Positions 1 through 6,480 of a stretch of DNA of 64,000 nt are shown here, piece after piece. Below the pieces are notes generated by a model. The model made no database searches, was not told the DNA's origin, and was given only the letters and a program-made list of their open reading frames with translations. This DNA is from Streptomyces longwoodensis (GTDB taxonomy: Bacteria > Actinomycetota > Actinomycetes > Streptomycetales > Streptomycetaceae), in contig NZ_KQ948558.1 of the NCBI RefSeq assembly GCF_001514125.1, forward strand, positions 248,001-312,000, read 5' to 3'. Position numbers and translations under genes: made by a program. The stretch's first letter is position 1; each line of letters starts with the position of its first letter.

Positions 1-475
1 GCTGGGGCTCAGCCCTTCGTACATCGAGTTCAAGCGCGCCCACCTGCACCACTTCAACCCGGTCGGCTTCGGCTCCATGCTCATCGCCTCCGCCGTCTCC
101 ATCGCGGCCTACTTCGAGGCGTTCGGCGACTACGGCAAGGCGTACTCCCCCTTCATCGCCCTGTTCCTCGCGATGGTCCTCTCACCGCTGTTCGCGGTGC
201 TCACGAAGGGCAGGTACTACATCGCCCGCGTCGACGACCTCGAGGAGCCGCTGCTCGCCGCTGACGGCCTGCCCTCCGCGGCCCTGCTCACCTGCACCGT
301 GTGCACGACCGACTTCGAGCGTCCGGACGTGGCGAACTGCCCCTTCCACGCGGGGGCGATCTGCTCCCTGTGCTGCAGCCTGGAGAAGGACTGCCACGAC
401 TCCTGCAAGAGCGGGAGCGGATCCGGCCCGGGACCGGTCGCCCTCGCCCCGCCCACCGTACGGTCCGCGGACTGA
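1..475 (+). CDS. C-terminal part of a polytopic membrane protein with a Cys-rich tail (5' end outside window)
   Basis: The frame is already open at base 2, so the start lies upstream of the window. The visible 157 residues hold at least two hydrophobic segments (about residues 23-43 and 48-66), then a basic/acidic turn and a hydrophilic tail. The tail has eight Cys in about 40 residues, arranged as C-x2-C, C-x2-H and C-x2-CC. That spacing looks like a metal-binding knuckle. The transmembrane part reminds me of NCS1 purine-cytosine-permease-like proteins, but too little is present to be certain. The gene converges on the anti-sigma gene three bases away. The family assignment is inference; the membrane segments and Cys cluster are seen directly. 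Confidence 0.55.
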   Translation, partial: LGLSPSYIEFKRAHLHHFNPVGFGSMLIASAVSIAAYFEAFGDYGKAYSPFIALFLAMVLSPLFAVLTKGRYYIARVDDLEEPLLAADGLPSAALLTCTVCTTDFERPDVANCPFHAGAICSLCCSLEKDCHDSCKSGSGSGPGPVALAPPTVRSAD

Positions 476-478
476 GGG

Positions 479-1216
479 TCACGACGTGATCGGGATGATG
501 CCCAGCGGCTTGGTGGTCGGCTGCTCCGAGCCGCTCGCCGGCTCCAGCGTGATGCCCACCGCCACCGCGTCGTCCGGAGGGCCCTCCAGCACGTGGGCGG
601 CGTGGCGCGCGTCCCCCGGGACCAGCCCGGCAGGGCGCAGGTCGCCGCTGCCGTAGGCGTACCAGAGCTCGTAGGTCCTGCCGCTGCCCGGTGCCGGGAG
701 GCCCTGGGCGGCGAAGACCGCCTTGCGTCCGCCCCGGGAGACGGCGACCGCTCCCCTCGCTCCGTCGGCGAGCTCGGCGGTGTGCACGGTGACGTCCGGT
801 GCCACGAGGAGGTCCGTGAGCGCCTGGCTCGAGGAGCGGGCCTGGGCCGCCTGGGTGCGGGCGTGCTCGGCCTCGGTGTACTGCCACGCCGTCGTCCCGG
901 CCAGGAGGACGGCCGCCGCGATGCTCGCGGCGAGCAGGAGGGCCGGCTTCCGGCGTCCTGCCGTGCGGGTCGGCCGGACGGCGCCTTCCTGGTCCACGCG
1001 GGTGATGGCCTCCAGCGTGGCGGCGCGGAGGTGCTCCGGTACCGGGGCGCTCCCGGCGGCGGCCAGCTCGGCGACCACCTCGCGGAGCGCGGGGAGTTCC
1101 GCGCGGCAGGTGGCGCAGCCGGCGAGGTGGGTCTCGAACGCCGCTTCCTCGGCCGGTGGCAGGGCGTGCAGCACGTAGGCGGCGAGCGCCTCGTGCGGGT
1201 CTTCCTCGGTTGTCAC
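479..1216 (-). CDS. rskA: Anti-sigma-K factor, RskA family
   Basis: 245 residues. The N-terminal cytoplasmic part (1-60) carries an anti-sigma zinc-finger-like motif, with the His/Cys set around HLAGCATCRAEL at residues 30-41. A single membrane helix follows near residues 90-110. The outer C-terminal half (about 120-245) has the RskA fold signature, including the conserved YELWYAYGSG-type stretch and a PLGIIPITS end. RskA holds SigK at the membrane until regulated proteolysis frees it. The ATG overlaps the sigK stop as ATGA, so the two are translationally coupled. Order and overlap match the mycobacterial sigK-rskA pair, which supports the name. Confidence 0.88.
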   Translation of the reverse strand: MTTEEDPHEALAAYVLHALPPAEEAAFETHLAGCATCRAELPALREVVAELAAAGSAPVPEHLRAATLEAITRVDQEGAVRPTRTAGRRKPALLLAASIAAAVLLAGTTAWQYTEAEHARTQAAQARSSSQALTDLLVAPDVTVHTAELADGARGAVAVSRGGRKAVFAAQGLPAPGSGRTYELWYAYGSGDLRPAGLVPGDARHAAHVLEGPPDDAVAVGITLEPASGSEQPTTKPLGIIPITS

Positions 1217-1779
1217 CTGCCGGCCTCCATGCAGGCCCGCAGCTGCCGCAGGGCAGCTCGCATGCGGGATTTCATCGTGCCCACCGGGGCGGAGAGGGCG
1301 TGGGCCACCTCCAGGTAGGTCAGACCCTGGTAGTAGGCGAGCACCAGGGGGACGCGCTGACTGCGCGACAGCGAAGCGAGGCAGCGGTAGATGCGCCGCT
1401 GCTCGTCATGGTGTTCGGCAGTCTCCGCCACGACGTCGAAGGCGCCCTCGGGCAGCAGCGCGCGGGCGCGCTGTTCGCGCTCGGTGCCGGCTTGGGCGGC
1501 GCGCACGCGGTCCACGGCCCGCCGGTGCGCCAGGGTGAGCACCCAGGCCTTGGCGGACCCCCGCTCGGGGACGTAGCGGTCCGCCGTGCGCCAGACCTCG
1601 ATCATGACGTCCTGGGTCACCTCCTCCGCCTGCGCCGGGTCCCGCAGGATCCGGCACGCCAGGCCCATGACCGCGCGGGAGAAGGCGTCGTAGACCCCGG
1701 CGAACGCGTCCTTGTCGCCGCGGGCCACGCGGACCAGCAGTTCCTCGGCCCTGTCCTGCGGTCCGGACCTGTGCAGCAT
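1213..1779 (-). CDS. sigK: ECF RNA polymerase sigma factor SigK
   Basis: About 188 residues with sigma region 2 (DAFSRAVMGLACRILRD, then AQAEEVTQDVMIEVWR) and region 4 (YRCLASLSRSQRVPLVLAY through APVGTMKSRMRAALRQLR). I chose the ATG at 1779 because a GGGAG site sits 5 bases upstream; ATG 1794 and GTG 1860 are in frame but lack a good ribosome binding site. It is followed by rskA with an ATGA overlap. The neighbouring oxidoreductase, DUF1365 and fasciclin genes are those associated with the SigK regulon in Mycobacterium, so the same control is likely here. I found no convincing SigK-type promoter motif by eye. Confidence 0.88.
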   Translation of the reverse strand: MLHRSGPQDRAEELLVRVARGDKDAFAGVYDAFSRAVMGLACRILRDPAQAEEVTQDVMIEVWRTADRYVPERGSAKAWVLTLAHRRAVDRVRAAQAGTEREQRARALLPEGAFDVVAETAEHHDEQRRIYRCLASLSRSQRVPLVLAYYQGLTYLEVAHALSAPVGTMKSRMRAALRQLRACMEAGR

Positions 1780-1902
1780 GCCCACTCCCGTCATGCTGTG
1801 CGCCGCGGTCCGGCGGGACCCGCAGCGCGTGACGAGCCCGACTCTTCCATCCTCGGCCACGCGGTGCAGGACGGCCGTGGCACGGGGGTGACGGGCACGG
1901 TG

Positions 1903-2334
1903 TCACTCGCTTCGCCGGGCGTCGGACCCGGGGCGCAGGGGCAGGACGACGTGCACCGTCTTGCCGCCGAGCCCGGGGACCACGGTCATGTCTCCCCCGA
2001 GCTGTTCGATGATGTTCATGCCGAAGCCGCCGCCGTACGCCGTGCGGCCCGCGTGCCGGTCGATCTCGGGCAGGTCCTCGCTGTGGTCCGCGACGGCGAT
2101 GTCCAGCCGGCCGTTCTGCAGACTGAGCGCGAGCCGGCAGGACGCTCCGGTGTGGCGGACGGCATTGGTCACCAGCTCGGACACGATCAGTACCGCGTCG
2201 TCGAGGCGGTGGGTCTGCTCGGCCGTCTCGAGCCAGCGTTGCGTGATGTGACGGGCGACGGCCGGTGTGTGCAGGCCCCGGGGCAGGTCGACGGCATGGC
2301 GCGGGGCGGTGGGGGACGGTGCTGTGGCCGACAT
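1903..2334 (-). CDS. RsbW-like ATP-binding protein (HATPase_c_2, anti-sigma/serine kinase type)
   Basis: 143 residues with the GHKL N-box (ELVTNAVRHT at about residues 67-76) and a G1-type stretch (DHSEDLPEID, then YGGGFGMNIIEQLGG). Proteins of this kind bind ATP and act as anti-sigma factors or kinases of STAS proteins in partner switching, but most Streptomyces copies have no assigned partner. The start at 2334 has a GAGGGAG site six bases upstream; an in-frame ATG at 2376 lacks one. It lies between sigK and the His/Trp-rich secreted protein, where the mycobacterial locus has nothing comparable, so it looks like an insertion into the ancestral order. Confidence 0.75.
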   Translation of the reverse strand: MSATAPSPTAPRHAVDLPRGLHTPAVARHITQRWLETAEQTHRLDDAVLIVSELVTNAVRHTGASCRLALSLQNGRLDIAVADHSEDLPEIDRHAGRTAYGGGFGMNIIEQLGGDMTVVPGLGGKTVHVVLPLRPGSDARRSE

Positions 2335-2537
2335 GACGGCTCCCTCGGGTACGGCCGTTCGGGCGGATGGGGGCACAGGGGATTCGTAGCCGAGGTATCG
2401 GCGGATGGAGGCCGTCGGGCACGTGGGCGGCGGAGTTTCTTCGTCCCGCCGTCATCCGTCGCGACGCCCGCTTCGAATACCTCGCATCCGGCCCGTGAGC
2501 CGGGGAAGCATCCGACCACCGCCAAGGAGACAGAGCG

Positions 2538-2906
2538 ATGCGTACCTCCATACGAGTGCGGCGACTGCTGGCGGGAGCGGCCACGACGGGCCTCCTGGCC
2601 GGCGGTGCCGCCGTCGGCCTGGCGGGCACCGCGAGCGCCGCACCCGCGCCGGCATCCGTCGTCAGCGGTACCCAGCACCACGACGCGTGCCAGTGGCACA
2701 AGGGCCACTGGGAGAAGAAGTGGGTGAAGGCCCACTGGGAGAAGAAGCCGGTCCACCACAAGACCTGGCACCCCGGCCACTACGACCACCACGGCACGTG
2801 GCACAAGGGCTACTGGAAGGACAGCTACTCCTACAAGTGGGTCTACGTGCCCGCCCACTGGGAGCACCACTGGGTCAAGGGCCACTGGGACTGCCGGCAC
2901 CACTGA
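2538..2906 (+). CDS. Small secreted His/Trp/Lys-rich repeat protein
   Basis: 122 residues behind an AAGGAGA site. Residues 1-34 are a Sec signal peptide (RVRR, hydrophobic Ala/Gly/Leu core, TASA cleavage region). The mature part is about 88 residues and contains roughly 18 His and 11 Trp in repeated units of the type KGHWEKKW, AHWEKK, HPGHY, KGYWK and KGHWD. Single Cys residues at 51 and 119 bracket the repeats and could form a disulfide. No catalytic domain is visible. The composition suggests metal binding (Zn/Cu/Ni) or cell-wall/polymer binding; this is inference. It stands opposite to the surrounding sigK-locus genes, so it has its own promoter. Confidence 0.75.
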   Translation: MRTSIRVRRLLAGAATTGLLAGGAAVGLAGTASAAPAPASVVSGTQHHDACQWHKGHWEKKWVKAHWEKKPVHHKTWHPGHYDHHGTWHKGYWKDSYSYKWVYVPAHWEHHWVKGHWDCRHH

Positions 2907-2966
2907 CCGCGCGGGCACCACGGGGGGCCGCGGTGGCCCGGGTCACCGCGGCAGCCCGCCCGCGGA

Positions 2967-3564
2967 TCAGCTCCGGCGCGGCAGCCGGGGGAAGAAGCCG
3001 CTGGTGCGGGCGGCGTACGCGTCCCACCCGGGGCGCGCGGCCATGTGCCGTTCCAGGAGCCGTTTCCCGCTTCCCCTGATCAGCAGGACGCTCATCACCA
3101 GCGGCGAGGCGACGGACACCGCCGCCGCCCGCCAGCCCCCGTCGCAGGCGATGAGGAACAGCCCCCACCAGACGCAGAAGTCGCCGAAGTAGTTGGGGTG
3201 CCGGGTCAGCCGCCACAGTCCCCGGTTCATGATGCGGCTGATGTTGCTGCGCGAGCCGTCCGGGGTGTTGCGCTGCGCGGCCGGCTGTCGCTGCGCCCAC
3301 AGGTCGCGCAGCCGCTGCAACGGTGGCGGCACCAGGTCGGCGGCGTGGGCGGCGAGCACGGTGAGCGCTCCCACCAGGTCCGGGGCGTCCCACTCGCCCG
3401 CCATGTACGACTCACCGAACCCGACCCGACCGGGTGACGGCCCGTACCGGCCAGGACGCCCTCGGCACGGTGGCCACGTCCGGCCAGCGCCCGGCATCGA
3501 CGGGGAGGGCCCGGTGCTCGCGGGGGCGCGGGCGGGTCACGGGACGGGGTTCGACTGTGGTCAT
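2967..3564 (-). pseudogene. Fused remnant of cyclopropane-fatty-acid synthase (UfaA1-like) and DUF1295 protein
   Basis: Three pieces of two genes are joined. The ATG at 3564 overlaps the DUF1365 stop (ATGA) and starts a 50-residue stretch (MTTVEPRPVTR...) that stops at 3412. In a second frame, from about 3430, comes a cyclopropane-synthase segment (GFGESYMAGEWDAPDLVG to AAQRNTPDGSRSNI). At about 3240 it runs straight into the end of a DUF1295 protein (RGLWRLTRHPNYFGDFCVWW and on). Intact families are about 420 and 260 residues; here only about 65 and 85 remain, and the SAM-binding and catalytic parts are gone. Intact UfaA1 and DUF1295 genes sit at exactly this spot in the mycobacterial sigK locus. 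The 176-residue open frame from 3497 may still be translated, but should have no synthase activity. Confidence 0.82.
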
Positions 3565-4310
3565 GAGGCTCTCTTCGGGGTGCGGCGGCCCGGGCGCGGC
3601 TGCACCGGCAGGCCCCGCAGGAACAGGCGGATGCCGTGGAAGCGGATGGCGGCCGACGCCCGCAGGGTCGACCAGGGGTGGCGCAGGGCCAGGCACAGCA
3701 GGGACAGGACCGTCGTGTCGCGTCGCCGGCCGTGGACGGCCGCCGTGAAGGGCGGGCTGCCCGGTCTCTGCAGCCGTACCGACAGGCGCAGTTGCTCGCC
3801 GGGCGGGGGGAGGCGCATCTCGTAGGTGCCGTCCACCGGGTGGAACGGTGACACGTAGAAGTCCTTGGCGGCCTGCGCGGTGCCGGCCGCGTCGGGGTGG
3901 AGCAGGTAGGCGTGGCGTTCGCCGTAGGTGTTGTGGACCTCCGCCACGACGCGGAGCAGGACGCCGTCGGGGCCGTGGCACCAGTACAGGGACAGCGGGT
4001 TGAAGACGTGCCCGAGGATCCGGGCGTGGGCGAGCATCAGCACCCGGCCGCCGCGCAGGTCGACCCCGTGCTCGTCGAGGAAGCCGTCGAGCGCGGCCCT
4101 GATCGTCGGGGCACGGCCCGTGAAGTGGTCACGCGCACGGAAGCGGGCGAGCATCCGGACGGGGCGCGGCAGGACGGGCAGGTCGTCGAGGTCGACGAGC
4201 CACAGGTAGGTGCGGTGCCGCAGCGCGTAGTGGTGCGGGGCCCGGCGCACGTGGGTGATCGTGCACGGGTAGAGGGCGGGCGGTCCCGCCGGCCGGCCGG
4301 ACGCGGTCAC
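3561..4310 (-). CDS. DUF1365 family protein of the sigK locus (Rv0448c-like)
   Basis: 249 residues. Family landmarks are the opening LYPCTITHVRRAPHHYALRHR, the centre HVFNPLSLYWC and the FYVSPFHPVDGTYEMRL stretch. The biochemical role is unknown. It always travels with an FAD oxidoreductase and a cyclopropane synthase, which points to lipid chain modification. I place the start at GTG 4310 because it overlaps the TGA of the oxidoreductase (GTGA) and gives the usual family length; the frame is open further upstream, but that part is antisense-like noise. Its own stop overlaps the ATG of the broken synthase. Co-translation of the whole operon is likely, now without its last two functional members. 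Confidence 0.85.
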   Translation of the reverse strand: MTASGRPAGPPALYPCTITHVRRAPHHYALRHRTYLWLVDLDDLPVLPRPVRMLARFRARDHFTGRAPTIRAALDGFLDEHGVDLRGGRVLMLAHARILGHVFNPLSLYWCHGPDGVLLRVVAEVHNTYGERHAYLLHPDAAGTAQAAKDFYVSPFHPVDGTYEMRLPPPGEQLRLSVRLQRPGSPPFTAAVHGRRRDTTVLSLLCLALRHPWSTLRASAAIRFHGIRLFLRGLPVQPRPGRRTPKRAS

Positions 4311-5491
4311 CACCTGACCCCCAGGGCGGCGGCGGCCTGCACGCCGCTGCGGCAGCCGTCCTCGTGCAACCCCCAGCCGTGGTAGGCACCCGCGAACGCG
4401 GTGACGGCGGTGGTCAGGTGCGGCAGGCGGCGCTGGGCGGCGACCGACTCGGGGGTGTACACGGGGTGTTCGTACGTCATGCGGGCCAGCACCCGTGCGG
4501 GGTCGACGCGGTCCTGGCCGCCGAGGGTGACGAGGTGGGCCCGGTCGGCGTCCAGGCGCTGCAGCCGGTTCATGTCGTAGGTGACCCGGACCCGGTCGGC
4601 GGTGGCCCGACAGGCGGGCATCAGGTAGTTCCACGAGGCGCGGGCCGCGCCCGCCCGCGGCAACAGGGAGGTGTCGGTGTGCAGCAGGGTGGTGTTGCGC
4701 GCGTAGCGGAAGGCGCCGAGGACTTCCTTCTCCTGCGGTGTCGCGTCGGCGAGCAGATGCAGCGCCTGGTCGGGGTGGGTGGCGACGACGACGTGGTCGT
4801 AACGGGCCGTGGTGCCGTCCGCGGCGGTCACCTCCGCGCCGTCGGTGTGCCGGAGCACGGACCGTACGGGTGTGCCGGTGCGGACCTCGTGCAGGCCGGC
4901 GGCGATCCGGTCGACGTAGGTGCGCGAGCCGCCGGTCACGGTCCGCCACACCGGTGAAAATCCGGCCCGGTCCAGGAAGGCGCCGAGCGTCAGCGTGTCG
5001 TCGGCCCCGCTGTCCAGGAGGCGTCGGGCGGCGCGGTGGAAGCGCGGCACCTCGGCCAGCATGCGCAGGTACGCGCCGCGCAGGGCGTTGCGGGGCCGGG
5101 CGAGCAGTCCGCGCGGGCCGCGGGCACCGCCGTACTCCAGTCCGCAGCCCTCGCAGCGGACCGACATGCTCATCTCCGACGCCTGTGTGGCCACGCCGAG
5201 TTCGCGCAGCAGGCGCAACAGGTTCGGGTAGGTGCGGCGGTTGTGCACGATGAACCCCGAATCGACGCGGTGCGTACGGCCGTCGGGTGCGGTCAGGTCG
5301 TGGGTGTGGGCGTGGCCGCCGAGCCGGTCGTCGGCCTCGTACAGGGTCACGTCGTGGGACGTGCTCAGGATGTGCGCGACGGTCAGCCCCGCCACTCCGC
5401 TGCCGATGACGGCCGTGCGGGGTGCCGTGCGGTGCGGGCTCCGTGTCCGGGCGGCCGGCGCGCTCGACGCGGCGTCGGACGGTCTCTCCAT
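4307..5491 (-). CDS. NAD(P)/FAD-dependent oxidoreductase of the sigK locus (Rv0449c-like)
   Basis: 394 residues. The dinucleotide-binding motif VIGSGVAGLTVAHILS (about 26-41), the ExxxRLGGHAHTHDL flavin-binding element and the later CEGCGLEYGGARGPRG segment mark the amine-oxidase-like family that is paired with DUF1365 and cyclopropane synthases. The reaction is not established. ATG 5491 has a strong GGGAGGGAG site, while the upstream in-frame extension crosses hairpin DNA. It is the first gene of the operon that ends in the broken synthase. Upstream lie three consecutive hairpins that insulate it from the fasciclin gene. In mycobacteria this gene is part of the sigK locus. Confidence 0.85.
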   Translation of the reverse strand: MERPSDAASSAPAARTRSPHRTAPRTAVIGSGVAGLTVAHILSTSHDVTLYEADDRLGGHAHTHDLTAPDGRTHRVDSGFIVHNRRTYPNLLRLLRELGVATQASEMSMSVRCEGCGLEYGGARGPRGLLARPRNALRGAYLRMLAEVPRFHRAARRLLDSGADDTLTLGAFLDRAGFSPVWRTVTGGSRTYVDRIAAGLHEVRTGTPVRSVLRHTDGAEVTAADGTTARYDHVVVATHPDQALHLLADATPQEKEVLGAFRYARNTTLLHTDTSLLPRAGAARASWNYLMPACRATADRVRVTYDMNRLQRLDADRAHLVTLGGQDRVDPARVLARMTYEHPVYTPESVAAQRRLPHLTTAVTAFAGAYHGWGLHEDGCRSGVQAAAALGVRW

Positions 5492-5530
5492 GGTGGTGTC
5501 TCCCTCCCCTGACGGGTGAACGGCATGCTC

Positions 5531-5574
5531 AGAGGGCCGGCCGGCGGGCCGTGGGGTCCGCCGACCGGCCCTCT
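5531..5574. terminator. Hairpin 1 of a triple hairpin cluster
   Basis: Perfect 10-bp arms AGAGGGCCGG / CCGGCCCTCT with further pairing inside (CGGCGGG / TCCGCCG). There is no U-tract, as is usual for intrinsic terminators in this genus. It lies between the fasciclin gene (upstream) and the FAD oxidoreductase (downstream) on the minus strand. Confidence 0.6.
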
Positions 5575-5579
5575 GGCGA

Positions 5580-5623
5580 GGGGCATCCGCCAGGCCCTGC
5601 CGGTAGGGCCCGGCGGATGCCCC
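5580..5623. terminator. Hairpin 2 of a triple hairpin cluster
   Basis: Almost perfect 18-bp stem: GGGGCATCCGCC (5580-5591) with GGCGGATGCCCC (5612-5623), then GGCCCT (5593-5598) with AGGGCC (5605-5610). One mismatch and a six-base loop. It should stop transcription on either strand and is the best terminator of the three. Confidence 0.7.
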
Positions 5624-5628
5624 GCTGG

Positions 5629-5687
5629 GAGGACGCACTCCGCCCGGGCCGCTCCCGTCAAGGCGGCCGGGTGGGGCGTGCGTCCTC
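5629..5687. terminator. Hairpin 3 of a triple hairpin cluster
   Basis: Perfect 10-bp outer arms GAGGACGCAC / GTGCGTCCTC (5629-5638 and 5678-5687), with an imperfect inner CGCCCGGGCCG / CGGCCGGGTGGGGCG stem. It ends 14 bases after the fasciclin stop, so it probably ends that transcript. Confidence 0.55.
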
Positions 5688-5701
5688 GGCTCCCGGTGGT
5701 G

Positions 5702-6361
5702 TCAGCTCTGCGGCATCAGGACGGTGTCGATGATGTAGACGTTGGCGTTGGCGGTCTTGACGTTGCCGCAGACGACCTTGGCGGAGTCGTTGACGGTGTA
5801 GGACTCGCCCGAACCGGCCGTCGTGAGCTTCGACTTCTCCAGCGTGTCGAAGGAGCCGTTCTCCAGGTCCTTCGGAGTGAGCTTCTGGCCGACGACGTGG
5901 TAGGTGAGGATCTTCGTCAGCTGCGCCTTGTCGTTCAGGACCTTGTCGAGGGTCGCCTTCGGGATCTTGGCGAAGGCGTCGTTGGTCGGCGCGAACACGG
6001 TGATGTCCTGCGCGTTGTTGAGGGTGTCGACCAGGCCGGCCTTCTGCACGGCGGACACCAGCGTGGACAGGGCCGGGTTGTGGGAGGCCGCGGTGGCGAC
6101 CGGGTCCTTGGCCATGCCGTCGAAGGAACCGGCGCCGTCCTTCGGCACGGCGGAACACGCGGGGCCGAACGGCTGGTCCATGCTCGCGGAGGCCGTCGAG
6201 CCGCCCATGTCGTCGCCGCCCTGGGTGGCCGACGCCGACGCCTTGCCGGACGAGCCGGACGTGTCGGAGTCCTTGCTGTCGCTGGAGCACGCGGTCAGGG
6301 CCAGGGGGAGTACGGCGGCCGCGGCGAAGAGACCGGCGGTACGACGGATACGGGTGTTCAT
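5702..6361 (-). CDS. Fasciclin (FAS1) domain lipoprotein, MPT70/MPT83-like
   Basis: 219 residues. The lipobox LALTACSS (Cys about 25) predicts a lipid anchor on the outer face of the membrane. A Ser/Thr/Ala-rich spacer follows to about residue 60. Then comes one FAS1 domain, with AKDPVATAASHNPALSTLV at its start, the H1 box DITVFAPTNDAFAKIP and the YHVV element, and VLMP at the end. FAS1 domains mediate adhesion or ligand binding. MPT70 and MPT83 are SigK-controlled in mycobacteria, and this gene lies in the sigK locus, so SigK control is a reasonable guess. ATG 6361 has GGAG at better spacing than the adjacent ATG 6364. It precedes the triple hairpin. Confidence 0.88.
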   Translation of the reverse strand: MNTRIRRTAGLFAAAAVLPLALTACSSDSKDSDTSGSSGKASASATQGGDDMGGSTASASMDQPFGPACSAVPKDGAGSFDGMAKDPVATAASHNPALSTLVSAVQKAGLVDTLNNAQDITVFAPTNDAFAKIPKATLDKVLNDKAQLTKILTYHVVGQKLTPKDLENGSFDTLEKSKLTTAGSGESYTVNDSAKVVCGNVKTANANVYIIDTVLMPQS

Positions 6362-6480
6362 CATGATCTCCAGTGGTGAGTGCAGCGGGGGTGCGCTGCG
6401 TTCCAGGTGGTGCGGACAGGTGGTTCGGGGGCCGCGGGGGTGCTCGGGAGGGCCCGGCGGCTGGGCCGGGGTCGGGCGAG

